Below, one piece after another: positions 50,708-59,748 of a stretch of 64,000 nt of DNA; positions within the stretch are counted from its first letter, which is position 1, and the number at the start of each line of letters is the position of its first letter. Both the position numbers and the translations under genes were made by a program. The stretch comes from Pseudorhodobacter sp. MZDSW-24AT. GTDB taxonomy: Bacteria > Pseudomonadota > Alphaproteobacteria > Rhodobacterales > Rhodobacteraceae. The stretch covers positions 558,001 to 622,000 of the forward strand of contig NZ_PGOI01000008.1 of the NCBI RefSeq assembly GCF_002794355.1, read 5' to 3'. Below the pieces are notes generated by a model. It was not told the origin of the DNA, made no database searches, and saw only the letters and a program-made list of their open reading frames with translations.

Positions 50708-51295
50708 ATGTCAAAAGATACGCGCGCGCCAGTTTCGGCCGAGGGCCTTGGCGCCTCGCTTGCGGCGCTGCCCAAGAAGGGGCCGCCGCCCGTGCATCTG
50801 TGGAACCCGCCCTATTGCGGCGAGATGGACATGCGGATCGCGCGCGACGGCACGTGGTTTCACGAAGGCACGCCGATCGGGCGGCCCGCGATGGTGCGGA
50901 TGTTCTCGTCGATCCTCAAACGCGAGGGGGAGCGGTATTTTCTGGTGACCCCGGTGGAGAAGGTGGGGATTCAGGTGGAGGACACGCCGTTTCTGGCGGT
51001 GGATTTCACCGCGACCGGCGACGGGCGGGATCAGGTCTTGCGCTTTGTCACCAAGACCGAGGATGAGGTGGTGGCGGGTCCCGAGAACGCGCTGCGGGTG
51101 GTGCAGGATGCGGCGGGCGCGGCGTCGCTGCCCTTGGTGCATATCCGGGGCGGGATGGAGGCGCGGATCGACCGCAAGACTTTCTATCGGCTTGTCGCGC
51201 TGGGCGTGCAGGAAGAGGTTGACGGCGCCCCCTGGTTCGGCGTCTGGTCTGCGGGTGTGTTTTTTCCCATGATCCCATCGGCCGACCTGCCCTGA
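50708..51295 (+). CDS. DUF1285 domain protein
   Basis: A 195-residue protein of the DUF1285 family, common in alpha- and gammaproteobacteria and of unknown function. Typical segments are WNPPYCGEMDMRIARDGTWF near the start and MFSSILKREGERYFLVTPVE. It is one base from the hydroxypyruvate isomerase start, so the two are probably co-transcribed. Confidence 0.88.
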   Translation: MSKDTRAPVSAEGLGASLAALPKKGPPPVHLWNPPYCGEMDMRIARDGTWFHEGTPIGRPAMVRMFSSILKREGERYFLVTPVEKVGIQVEDTPFLAVDFTATGDGRDQVLRFVTKTEDEVVAGPENALRVVQDAAGAASLPLVHIRGGMEARIDRKTFYRLVALGVQEEVDGAPWFGVWSAGVFFPMIPSADLP

Positions 51296-52072
51296 ATGCC
51301 CCGTTTCGCCGCAAATCTGACGATGCTGTTCACCGAGGTGCCCAGCCTGCACCGGCCGGAGCTGGCGGCTCAGGCCGGGTTCGACGGGGCCGAGATCCTG
51401 TTTCCCTATGACCATGCTGAGGCAGAGTGGGAAAAGGCGCTGGCCGGGTTGCCGCTGGCACTGATCAACACGCCGCCGGGCCATTGGGCGGCGGGGGACC
51501 GGGGCTTTGCTGCGGTGCCCGGTGAGGAAGAGCGGTTTCGCAGCGGGTTCCTGCGGGCGGCGGGTCTGGCCACAAGGCTGGGGGCCGAGCGGGTGCATGT
51601 GATGGCGGGGGTGGCCAAGGGGCCGCTGGCCGAGCAGGTGTATCGCGAGAATCTGGCTTGGGCGGCGCAGCAGGCGCCGGGACTGCGGTTGACGGTGGAG
51701 CCGATCAACCCGGATGACATGCCGGGGTATTTCCTGAACGATTTCGATCAGGCGGCCCGCATCCTTGAGGATCTGAACCTGCCGCAGATCGGCATGCAGT
51801 TTGACGTGTGGCACGCGGCGCGCATTCACGGCAATGCCAATGCCGTTTGGGCCGCGCATCGCGCGCGGGTGAGCCATGTGCAGATTGCGGGATTCCCGTC
51901 GCGCAATGAGCCGGGCGGCGGCGGGTTCGATCTGCCTGCGCTCTGTGCGGAGCTGGATGCGGTGGGGGGCGATGTCTGGATCTCGGCCGAATACCGACCG
52001 GCGCGCGCCACGGTGCATGGGCTGATGTGGTTGCAGGCGTTGAAAGCGCGGCATCGGCCGATCGGGGCCTGA
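51296..52072 (+). CDS. hyi: Hydroxypyruvate isomerase family TIM-barrel protein
   Basis: A 258-residue xylose-isomerase-like TIM barrel. The N-terminus (FAANLTMLFTEVP) and the metal/catalytic Glu residues in LTVEPINPDDMPGYFL and WISAEYRP match Hyi, which interconverts hydroxypyruvate and tartronate semialdehyde. A GhrA-like hydroxypyruvate reductase lies elsewhere in the window. It directly follows the DUF1285 gene. Confidence 0.88.
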   Translation: MPRFAANLTMLFTEVPSLHRPELAAQAGFDGAEILFPYDHAEAEWEKALAGLPLALINTPPGHWAAGDRGFAAVPGEEERFRSGFLRAAGLATRLGAERVHVMAGVAKGPLAEQVYRENLAWAAQQAPGLRLTVEPINPDDMPGYFLNDFDQAARILEDLNLPQIGMQFDVWHAARIHGNANAVWAAHRARVSHVQIAGFPSRNEPGGGGFDLPALCAELDAVGGDVWISAEYRPARATVHGLMWLQALKARHRPIGA

Positions 52073-52163
52073 GCGCTTTTGACGGGCCGCGGCTGTCGGC
52101 CTGCCCTTGCCCCAGCGGCGGTTTTCCGTATGATGCGGACGCAGCAAGCCACAGGATTGAGCC

Positions 52164-52349
52164 ATGAGCATCGACGCGCCCGAAACCCAGATCGTCACCA
52201 CCTGGAAAGTCGCCTGCGACGGTGGCGAGGGGGCTTTGGGCCACCCGCGCGTCTGGCTGACGATCCCGGACGATCTGGGCTATGTCGAGTGCGGCTATTG
52301 CGACAAGCGCTACGTGATCGACCGCGCGCACGCGCACGGCGACCACTGA
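52164..52349 (+). CDS. Zinc-finger domain protein (zf-CHCC, NDUFS6-like)
   Basis: A 61-residue protein with the CHCC zinc-ribbon set: Cys in ACDGG, His in LGHPRVWL, and two Cys in [10 protein letters not shown]. Related mitochondrial proteins (NDUFS6) and alphaproteobacterial homologues assist complex I. Here it is a lone small gene between two strands. Confidence 0.9.
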   Translation: MSIDAPETQIVTTWKVACDGGEGALGHPRVWLTIPDDLGYVECGYCDKRYVIDRAHAHGDH

Positions 52350-52359
52350 GGCCTGACGG

Positions 52360-52836
52360 CTACGCCAGAGGCACCGCGAAAGACGGGCCGGGGAGCGGAC
52401 GTTCCACCAGCCCCATCGCACGGTAGGCGGCGGCGGCAGCGGCGTTTGTCGGAGGGGTGCCGATGGTCAGGCGCTTGCAGCCTTCGTCTTGCGCAAGCCT
52501 GCGGGCGGCGGCGATGAGCGCGCGGCCAATGCCTTTGCCGCGAAACACGTCCTGCACGAAGAGATGCGTGATGTCATAGCCCGACCGCCCGGTGATCAGG
52601 TCGGTGCGCCGGGACAAAAGCGCGTAGCCGACCGGAAGACGGGACGGACGGTCGCCGGGAAAGGCCACCAGACCGCGCAGATCGGGCGCATCCAGCACCA
52701 GCGCACGCAAGGCGGGCGGGGTGATGGTGGCCACATCGCCGTGATGGCGGGCGAGATCGATCAACATGCGGTGCACCTCGGGCAGATGCGCGGCCTGTAG
52801 CGGGCGGATGTCGACGGGGGGCGTATTGGGGATCAT
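52360..52836 (-). CDS. GNAT family N-acetyltransferase
   Basis: A 158-residue acetyltransferase. The acetyl-CoA motif is VFRGKGIGRALIAAARRLA, and strands preceding it (THLFVQD) are typical GNAT. The ATG at 52836 follows AAGGAG, which decides against upstream in-frame starts. The substrate is unknown. Confidence 0.85.
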   Translation of the reverse strand: MIPNTPPVDIRPLQAAHLPEVHRMLIDLARHHGDVATITPPALRALVLDAPDLRGLVAFPGDRPSRLPVGYALLSRRTDLITGRSGYDITHLFVQDVFRGKGIGRALIAAARRLAQDEGCKRLTIGTPPTNAAAAAAYRAMGLVERPLPGPSFAVPLA

Positions 52837-53178
52837 CTGGGTTTCTCCTTGCGGGGGGCCCGCAGGGGAGAACCCTTTCATCGGCCAGTCCCTTGCGGGC
52901 GGCTGATGGGGTTTCACACGAAACTGCCCTGCCGCCTATGTGGCGCAGGTCCAATAAAACGACGCAGGGGCCGTGAGGATGGCAATCGGGTTCCGCATGG
53001 GCCGCAAGGTGAGGTGGATCGGCGGTGAAGTCAAGGGTCCGTTCGGAGGGCCGTGGCTTGGGTCTTCGCCTTCCCTGCGGCCGCCTGTCGGGCGACGCAT
53101 ATTCCGCCGCGCGAAGGGTGGCAGCGCGGGGCGGAACATGGCAAGACTAAGCGCGAGATCGGGAAAGGGAGTTGGATC
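52837..53178. other. Divergent intergenic region between the GNAT gene and polA
   Basis: A 342-bp gap that should carry divergent promoters. A short frame at 52973-53218 could be read, but it is rich in Arg/Gly, overlaps polA and shows no family signs. No clear sigma-70 hexamer pair or RNA gene was recognised. Confidence 0.4.
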
Positions 53179-56001
53179 ATGGGCGACGCTTTCGGCAAAG
53201 GGCACCACCTGCATCTGATCGACGGATCGGCCTATATCTTTCGCGCCTATCACGCGCTGCCGCCGCTCACGCGCAAATCCGACGGCTTGCCGGTCGGCGC
53301 GGTGGCGGGATTTTGCAACATCCTCTGGGGCGAGCTGACGAAATCGGGGCGCGAGGTGCCCACCCATATCGCGGTGATCTTTGACTATTCCTCCAAGACG
53401 TTCCGCAATGACATCTATTCCCTTTACAAGGCCAATCGGCCCGAGCCGCCCGAAGATCTGCGCCCGCAATTCCCGCTGACGCGGGATGCCACCCGCGCCT
53501 TCAATGTGGCCTGTATCGAGATCGATGGCTATGAAGCGGATGACATCATCGCCACGCTGGCCCGCCAAGCGGTAGAGGCTGGCGGGGCCTGCACCATCAT
53601 TTCCTCGGACAAGGATTTGATGCAGTTGGTGGGCAATGGCGTGCTGATGCGCGACCCGATGAAAGACCGCACCATCGACCGCGATGAGGTGATGGAGAAG
53701 TTCGGGGTGGGGCCCGAGCGGGTGGTGGACGTGCAGGCGCTGGCCGGGGATTCGGTGGACAATGTGCCGGGCGCGCCGGGCATCGGGTTGAAGACCGCCG
53801 CCTTGCTGATCAACGAATATGGCGATCTGGAAACGCTGCTGGAGCGCGCGGGCGAAATCAAACAGCCCAAGCGGCGCGCGGCCTTGATCGACAATGCCGA
53901 GCTGATCCGGATTTCCAAGCGGCTGGTGTCGCTGGATGCGCAAGTGCCGCTGGACTTTTCCCTTGCAGATCTTGCCGTGCAGGAACCGGATGCCGAGCGG
54001 CTGCTTGGCTTTTTGCAAGAAATGGAGTTCCGCACGCTGACGCGCCGCGTGTCTGAGCGGTTGCAGGTGGAGGCCCCTGCCCTGCCCGATGCGCCAGAGA
54101 CGCAGGCGACGGCCGCGGCGGCGGCGCCCGAGCGGTTGCCCTTTGACCCAGCCAGCTATGAGCGTGTCGACAGCCTGCCTGCGCTGGAGGCTTGGGCCGC
54201 GCGCATCCGGGAGGTGGGGCATGTGGCGGTGGACACCGAAACCACCAGTCTGGATGAGATGCGGGCCGAGCTGGTCGGCATTTCCTTGGCGGTGGACGCG
54301 GGGCGCGCCTGCTATATTCCCATCGGGCATAAGCAAGGCGGCGGCGATCTGTTTGGCGGCAGCGATCTGGTGCCGGGGCAACTGGATCTGGGCGCGGTGT
54401 TGGCGGTGCTGAAGCCACTGCTGGAAGATCCGGCGATCCTGAAGATCGGCCAGAACATGAAGTATGACTGGAAGATCTTTGCCCGCGAAGGGGTGACGGT
54501 GGCCCCGATCGAGGACACCATGCTGATGTCTTCGGCCATGTATGCGGGGCTGCACAACCATGGCATGGATGTGCTGTCGGAAACCTATCTGGGACACACG
54601 CCGATTCCGATCAAGCCGCTGTTGGGGGCGGGCAAATCGGCGATCACCTTTGACCGGGTGGCCATTGAGGACGCGGTGAAATATGCCGCCGAGGATGCCG
54701 ATATCACGCTGCGCCTGTGGCAGAGCTTCCGCCCGAACCTGCACCGCGCGCGGGTGACGACGGTCTATGAGACGCTGGAGCGCCCCTTGGTTCCGGTGCT
54801 GGCGCGGATGGAGATGCATGGCGTTCAGGTGGACCGCGATACGCTGTCACGCATGTCGAACGCCTTTGCGCAGAAGATGGCGGGGCTGGAGGACGAGATC
54901 CAGACGCTGGCGGGGGATCGGTTCAACGTGGGCAGCCCCAAGCAGTTGGGCGAGGTGCTGTTCGACAAGATGGCCCTGCCCGGCGGCACCAAAGGCAAGA
55001 CCGGGGCCTATGCCACCGGGGCCGATATTCTGGAAGACCTGACCACGCTGGAAGACACCCACCCGCAAGGCGCGCAGCTGGCGGCACGGGTGCTGGACTG
55101 GCGGCAACTGTCGAAGCTGAAATCCACCTATACCGATGCGCTGCAGGACCATATCAACCCGGACACCGGGCGGGTGCACACGTCCTATTCGCTGGTGGGG
55201 GCGGTGACGGGGCGGTTATCCTCGACCGATCCGAACCTGCAGAATATCCCGATCCGCAGCGAGGAAGGCCGCCGCATCCGCGAGGCCTTTGTGGCGCCGG
55301 CGGGGCGGGTCTTGGTGTCGCTGGACTATAGCCAGATCGAGCTGCGGATTCTGGCGCATGTGGCGGATCTTCCGTCCTTGCAACAGGCGTTCCGCGACGG
55401 GATCGACATTCACGCCTTGACCGCCTCTGAGATGTTCAATGTGCCGCTGGACCAGATGACCAGTGACATCCGGCGCCGGGCCAAGGCGATCAATTTTGGC
55501 GTGATCTACGGCATCTCCGGTTTTGGGCTTGCGCGGAACCTGCGCATCCCGCGGGCCGAAGCGCAGGGATTCATCGACCGCTATTTCGAGCGGTTTCCGG
55601 GCATCAAGGAATATATGTCCGAAACGGTCAAGTCCGCACAGGCCGCGGGCTATGTGCAAACGTTGTTTGGTCGGAAAATTCATACGCCCGAGATCAACGC
55701 AAAAGGGCCGACGGCGGGCTTTGCCAAGCGCGCCGCGATCAACGCGCCGATCCAAGGCACCGCGGCCGATGTGATCCGGCGCGCGATGATCCGCATGCCG
55801 CAAGCCATCGCGCATCTGGATGCCAAGATGCTGTTGCAGGTGCATGACGAATTGCTGTTCGAGGTGGCCGAGGCAGATGCGGCCGAGCTGACGCGGATTG
55901 CCAAAGAGGTGATGGAAAACGCGCATCACCCGGTGCTGACGCTCAAGGTGCCGCTGACGGTGGAAGCGGGGCAAGGGCAGAACTGGGCGGCCGCCCATTA
56001 A
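53179..56001 (+). CDS. polA: DNA polymerase I
   Basis: A 940-residue polymerase with all three activities. The 5'-3' exonuclease (LIDGSAYIFRAYHALPPL onward) spans about 1-290. An intact 3'-5' proofreading domain has Asp and Glu in VDTETTSLDE. Polymerase motifs are A (SLDYSQIELRILAH), B (RRRAKAINFGVIYGISG) and C (QVHDELLFEV). The start ATG 53179 follows AAGGGAG. It works in Okazaki fragment maturation and excision repair. Confidence 0.96.
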   Translation: MGDAFGKGHHLHLIDGSAYIFRAYHALPPLTRKSDGLPVGAVAGFCNILWGELTKSGREVPTHIAVIFDYSSKTFRNDIYSLYKANRPEPPEDLRPQFPLTRDATRAFNVACIEIDGYEADDIIATLARQAVEAGGACTIISSDKDLMQLVGNGVLMRDPMKDRTIDRDEVMEKFGVGPERVVDVQALAGDSVDNVPGAPGIGLKTAALLINEYGDLETLLERAGEIKQPKRRAALIDNAELIRISKRLVSLDAQVPLDFSLADLAVQEPDAERLLGFLQEMEFRTLTRRVSERLQVEAPALPDAPETQATAAAAAPERLPFDPASYERVDSLPALEAWAARIREVGHVAVDTETTSLDEMRAELVGISLAVDAGRACYIPIGHKQGGGDLFGGSDLVPGQLDLGAVLAVLKPLLEDPAILKIGQNMKYDWKIFAREGVTVAPIEDTMLMSSAMYAGLHNHGMDVLSETYLGHTPIPIKPLLGAGKSAITFDRVAIEDAVKYAAEDADITLRLWQSFRPNLHRARVTTVYETLERPLVPVLARMEMHGVQVDRDTLSRMSNAFAQKMAGLEDEIQTLAGDRFNVGSPKQLGEVLFDKMALPGGTKGKTGAYATGADILEDLTTLEDTHPQGAQLAARVLDWRQLSKLKSTYTDALQDHINPDTGRVHTSYSLVGAVTGRLSSTDPNLQNIPIRSEEGRRIREAFVAPAGRVLVSLDYSQIELRILAHVADLPSLQQAFRDGIDIHALTASEMFNVPLDQMTSDIRRRAKAINFGVIYGISGFGLARNLRIPRAEAQGFIDRYFERFPGIKEYMSETVKSAQAAGYVQTLFGRKIHTPEINAKGPTAGFAKRAAINAPIQGTAADVIRRAMIRMPQAIAHLDAKMLLQVHDELLFEVAEADAAELTRIAKEVMENAHHPVLTLKVPLTVEAGQGQNWAAAH

Positions 56002-56037
56002 GGCGGCCTGACCGGTTTGGTGCTGGGGGGCGGGAAA

Positions 56038-56409
56038 TCAGGCGCGCTCCACCAGACGGCCAAGGATGCGCCCGCCAAGAATGTGCAGGTGGTAATGCGG
56101 CACCTCTTGCATGCCGTGGGTGCCGGCGTTGGTGATGGCGCGATAGCCTTCGGCCCCGGTCAGCCCCAACATCTCGCAGACCTGCGCGCAGGCGCGGTGG
56201 AAATCGACCAGCTCTTCGGCTGACGCGCGGGCGGCGAAGGCCGCGAAATCGACATAGGCGCCCTTGGGGATCACCAGCACATGCACGGGGGCCTGTGGGT
56301 TGATGTCATGGAAAGCAAGGCTGTGCGGGGTTTCCAGCACGGTCTTGTTGGGGATTTCGCCGCGCAGGATACGGGCGAAGATATTGTTGGGGTCGTAGGC
56401 TGCTGTCAT
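56038..56409 (-). CDS. HIT family nucleotide-binding hydrolase
   Basis: A 123-residue Hint-type histidine triad protein. The triad motif is HYHLHILGG, and DPNNIFARILRGEIP is the usual N-terminus. Family members hydrolyse AMP-linked phosphoramidates. It lies 6 bp downstream of the convergent-to-polA glycosyltransferase gene on the same strand. Confidence 0.92.
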   Translation of the reverse strand: MTAAYDPNNIFARILRGEIPNKTVLETPHSLAFHDINPQAPVHVLVIPKGAYVDFAAFAARASAEELVDFHRACAQVCEMLGLTGAEGYRAITNAGTHGMQEVPHYHLHILGGRILGRLVERA

Positions 56410-56415
56410 TGGTCT

Positions 56416-57993
56416 TCAATCCACAAAAAGATATTTGGTTGCCGCGATCTCACGCGCCTTGTCGACCGGAATATCAAGAAACTCGGCCAGCGGAAGGGTG
56501 TTTTCATCGGCGGTGGCGGCTTGGCGGATGCGGTGCAGATTGCGAAACCCGGCGTCGCGGATGCGATCGGATTCAAACGTCACATCATAGCGGATCGTGG
56601 GCAAGAGACGGTCGAGCGTGTCTTGCGGCGTCTGCTCCCCCGCCAGCCCAACCCGACGGGCGTGGCCGATCAGGTAGTCGTCGGTAAAATCACAGTCGAT
56701 TTCGAGCAGGCGCACGGTGGCCTTGTCGTTGTAGAAATCCTGCATCAGATCGACATTGGCCGGGTCGATGCAAAGCACCAGCTTGTCGGTCTGCCAGTAA
56801 TCGAACAACATGCGGACGAGCGCCCGCCGGTGACGGGTGCGCTTTTCCAGCGTGGTCTGGATGCCGCCCAGATCGGGCAGGTCTGTGCAGCCTTCGTTGA
56901 AAAGATAGTCGACGGCAGGCATATTTGTGACCTGCCGCACCCGTTCGACCAGCCGCTTGGCGACATGCCATTTCTTGCAGGTGACCATCATCAACTGCCG
57001 CTCACGGCCCAGCGTGCTTTCGCGTTCCCAAAACCGCGGGGCAAAGCGGCGGCCCATGCGGCCCCGCCCCGTGAGAAACGTGAAAAGGCTGCGGCCTTCG
57101 TTGGAAATCTGGAAGCGAACGTTGCGGGAGGTGTAAAGCTGGCCGAGACGCGCCTTGAGATCTTTGGCCTGCGGGCTGATCTTGCGGGCGAAGATGAAAT
57201 CCTGACTGAGCAGCAGGTCGTAGTGATCGTTGTAGAACGTGACCGGCATGCCGTAATCGGTGAACATCAGAAAGGTGAGCGAGCGGCTGTTGATCTCGGG
57301 CTCGGGCACCAGATGGCGCACGAGGGTTTGAAAAAAGGTTTCATCCGGAATCCAAGTGGTGCGGAAAAAGCGCATCACATCCCGGCGGCGGTCGCAGAAC
57401 AGAAGGACCTGTTCGATGGTCCGGCGGCGCAGACACCACCATTGTGAGCCGATCTGCATCTGAAGATCGGCAGGGGGCTTGCGGGTCAGCCCCAGTTTGC
57501 GCTGCCAGTTCATCGCGCGGTAGAACCAGTCCTTCTGGCTGCGCTCATTGAAATAGTGGCGGAAGATCAGGCGCTCTTCGCGAAGTCCGGTCTTGATCCA
57601 GTCCGAATTGAAGAAATCGACGCTTTCGATGTAGTCGACATCAGAGCCATCCAGAAAATCATGCGCGTATTCGGCGGATTTGATCGGCATGCAGTCGCCA
57701 GACAGCAGGAAGAAATGGGTGGCGCGGGGGAAAGCCTCAACGGCGGCGCGCAATGCAGCCAAGGTGGCCTCGACCAGGCTCCATTCCCCCCAGCCGCAGC
57801 GAAGGCGGCGCTTGGCCAAGACCACGGCGCTGTTCGAGGCCAAAGCGGTTCTGATCCGGTCAAAGTCGGCCACGGGCGCATTGGCATCGAAATGGATCGC
57901 AACGAAATCGCCGGCCGCCGTCAACCGTTCGGCCTGCGCGATGACGCCGTCCGGGTCCTTGTGGGTCAGCAGGATGTAGGCGATTCTTGCCAT
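56416..57993 (-). CDS. Core-2/I-branching-type beta-glycosyltransferase (GT14-like)
   Basis: A 525-residue protein. The N-terminal 300 or so residues are a GT14 fold (IAYILLTHKDPDGVIAQAERL, then THFFLLSGDCMPIK and WIPDETFFQTLVRH), as in beta-1,6-GlcNAc and xylosyltransferases. The C-terminal 220 are a domain found mainly in Rhodobacterales proteins of this type. No signal or membrane helix is seen, so it acts on a cytosolic-face glycan. The divergent sulfotransferase gene suggests a shared surface polysaccharide. Confidence 0.82.
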   Translation of the reverse strand: MARIAYILLTHKDPDGVIAQAERLTAAGDFVAIHFDANAPVADFDRIRTALASNSAVVLAKRRLRCGWGEWSLVEATLAALRAAVEAFPRATHFFLLSGDCMPIKSAEYAHDFLDGSDVDYIESVDFFNSDWIKTGLREERLIFRHYFNERSQKDWFYRAMNWQRKLGLTRKPPADLQMQIGSQWWCLRRRTIEQVLLFCDRRRDVMRFFRTTWIPDETFFQTLVRHLVPEPEINSRSLTFLMFTDYGMPVTFYNDHYDLLLSQDFIFARKISPQAKDLKARLGQLYTSRNVRFQISNEGRSLFTFLTGRGRMGRRFAPRFWERESTLGRERQLMMVTCKKWHVAKRLVERVRQVTNMPAVDYLFNEGCTDLPDLGGIQTTLEKRTRHRRALVRMLFDYWQTDKLVLCIDPANVDLMQDFYNDKATVRLLEIDCDFTDDYLIGHARRVGLAGEQTPQDTLDRLLPTIRYDVTFESDRIRDAGFRNLHRIRQAATADENTLPLAEFLDIPVDKAREIAATKYLFVD

Positions 57994-58134
57994 GCTGGCG
58001 ACGGTTCCCGAGGCGGCTGAGTCACTCTGGGTTTAATTAGCGTCATCACACGTTGAAACGACAGAGTTTATTTGCGACTCTTGACGCAAGAATGCGCCGG
58101 GCGGTCAAGCCGGGCAGGCAAGGAGCAGGTCGAT

Positions 58135-58953
58135 ATGGGGTTTCCCGGCACGTGGATGACGGAAAGCGAAAGCATGGTCTACCGGGTGGTGCCGAAATGC
58201 GCCTGTTCGACCATCGGCCAGATCATGTATTATTCCGATCACGGCCAGTTCTTTGACGGCGACATTCATGACTCGAAAACCGGCTTGCACAAATGGGCGC
58301 AAGAGGAGAGCCAGCCGCTGATCGCGCGGAATGTGACGGCGCGCAGTTCCTTTGCCTTTACCTGCGTGCGCAATCCCTATCAGCGGGTGCTGTCGTCGTT
58401 CTTTGACAAGATTTGCGGCATACAGCGCAATGGCAAACGCTATCGCGGCAATCTGGTGCCGCAACTCGCCCAGAAATACGGGGTCGAGGTGGGCAGCCCT
58501 GAGGATGCGTTCGACTTTGACCAGATCAAGAGCTTTCGCCGCTTTTTGCTCTTCGCACGCGACACCATCCGCTGGCGAAAACCGATGGAGCCCGACATCC
58601 ACTGGTCGGCGATGTCGGGGCATATCTCGACCTTTATCGTCAACGGCGGGCGTTATGACCACATCTTCTTTACCGAGATGTTCAATGAGGGGATGCAGGT
58701 GGTGCTGGACAGGACAGCGCAGACACATCCGGTGGACCTGAAGACGATCCCCCGCTTTAACGAGAGCGAAGGTCATGGGCCAAAGCGGGCGCATCCGGTG
58801 GAGGATTACTTCGACGATCTGTCGCGCCATCTGATGTGGGAAATCTACAAGCGCGATTTCCAGTTGTTCAAATATGACTTCGACAATCCGGGAAACAAGC
58901 TGCCGACCGGGCCGGTTGATCTGGACGAAGTGCACGCCAAATTGGGTGACTGA
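58135..58953 (+). CDS. Sulfotransferase family 2 protein
   Basis: A 272-residue PAPS-dependent carbohydrate sulfotransferase. The 5'-phosphosulfate loop is VPKCACST (19-26), and the 3'-phosphate site is RNPYQRVLSSF. The ATG at 58135 follows AAGGAG. It is divergent from the GT14-like gene by 141 bp and is followed by a second glycosyltransferase-like gene. Likely product: a sulfated surface glycan. Confidence 0.85.
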   Translation: MGFPGTWMTESESMVYRVVPKCACSTIGQIMYYSDHGQFFDGDIHDSKTGLHKWAQEESQPLIARNVTARSSFAFTCVRNPYQRVLSSFFDKICGIQRNGKRYRGNLVPQLAQKYGVEVGSPEDAFDFDQIKSFRRFLLFARDTIRWRKPMEPDIHWSAMSGHISTFIVNGGRYDHIFFTEMFNEGMQVVLDRTAQTHPVDLKTIPRFNESEGHGPKRAHPVEDYFDDLSRHLMWEIYKRDFQLFKYDFDNPGNKLPTGPVDLDEVHAKLGD

Positions 58954-59016
58954 TTTTCGGCTGGCCATGCTGCACCGCCGCCCTAGGTTGCGGCGCAGCA
59001 GTTACGGGGGCGGCAG

Positions 59017-59748
59017 ATGCGGACGGTGATCATTATGGGCTCTGGCCCCGGCGTGCTGGCAGCGCGGGAGTGGGCCAAGGGCGATGCGTTGTGGGTGGCC
59101 ATCAACAACGCATGGCAGGTACGCCCGGATTGGGATGTGCTGATCCACCCCGACGATTTTCCGGCCGACCGTCGTCCGGCGGCGTGCCGTGCGGGGCAAC
59201 GGATCGTCACGTCAGCGGAATATGTGCCGATGCAGAACCGCTTTGGCGGCTTTGTCTATGCGGGGGGCACCATGGCCTTTACCGCCGCCTATTGGGCGCT
59301 GGCCGCGCTGCGCCCCGAGGTGATCGGCTTTGTCGGCTGTGACATGGTGTATCCGACCAGCGGCAACACGCATTTCTATGGCACCGGCACCGCCGACCCG
59401 CTGCGCCCGGATGTCACCCTGCGCTCACTGGAGGCGAAGTCGGCGCGGTTCATGCTGCTGGCGGCGCGGGTTGGCTGCGCGGTGGTGAACCTGTCGGAGG
59501 CGGCGGAAAGCCGGCTGGTGTTTCCGCGCGCCACACCCGCTGGCATGGCGCGCCACCGCCCCTTGCCGGTCGCGGCCAAGGCGGGCTTTGCGCTCCAGCG
59601 CGAAGCCGACTTGGGCTATCTGGTGCCGTCGGGCAAATACTGGAAAGAGGCCGATCGCTTCGACCCGGTCGAGATCGACCGGATCGATGCGCTGTGGCTG
59701 GAAGCCGCCGGGATCAGATCAGCCCTTCACGCCGAAACAGTGCCTTGA
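59017..59748 (+). CDS. Putative GT42/DUF115-like glycosyltransferase
   Basis: A 243-residue protein I do not assign firmly. It opens with a nucleotide-binding-like strand and loop (VIIMGSGPGVLAAREW). Its middle (VYAGGTMAFTAAYWALA, then VIGFVGCDMVY) and its NTHFYG segment fall in the order seen in CstII-type sialyltransferases (GNGPS, TSGVYM, GIDFY, NSHYIGH). The context with a sulfotransferase and GT14-like enzyme supports a glycan role. Its end overlaps by 35 bp the end of the convergent adenosine kinase gene. Confidence 0.6.
   Translation: MRTVIIMGSGPGVLAAREWAKGDALWVAINNAWQVRPDWDVLIHPDDFPADRRPAACRAGQRIVTSAEYVPMQNRFGGFVYAGGTMAFTAAYWALAALRPEVIGFVGCDMVYPTSGNTHFYGTGTADPLRPDVTLRSLEAKSARFMLLAARVGCAVVNLSEAAESRLVFPRATPAGMARHRPLPVAAKAGFALQREADLGYLVPSGKYWKEADRFDPVEIDRIDALWLEAAGIRSALHAETVP

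Noticed and set aside
52973-53218. Possible small gene before polA
   Set aside because: Overlaps the polA start, is Arg/Gly-rich and has no ribosome site or recognisable family.
59714-59748. 35-bp overlap of convergent genes as a sign of misannotation
   Set aside because: Both proteins keep plausible C-termini; the kinase motif is well inside. Convergent overlaps also occur at 35145-35164, 4575-4578 and 7865-7868.
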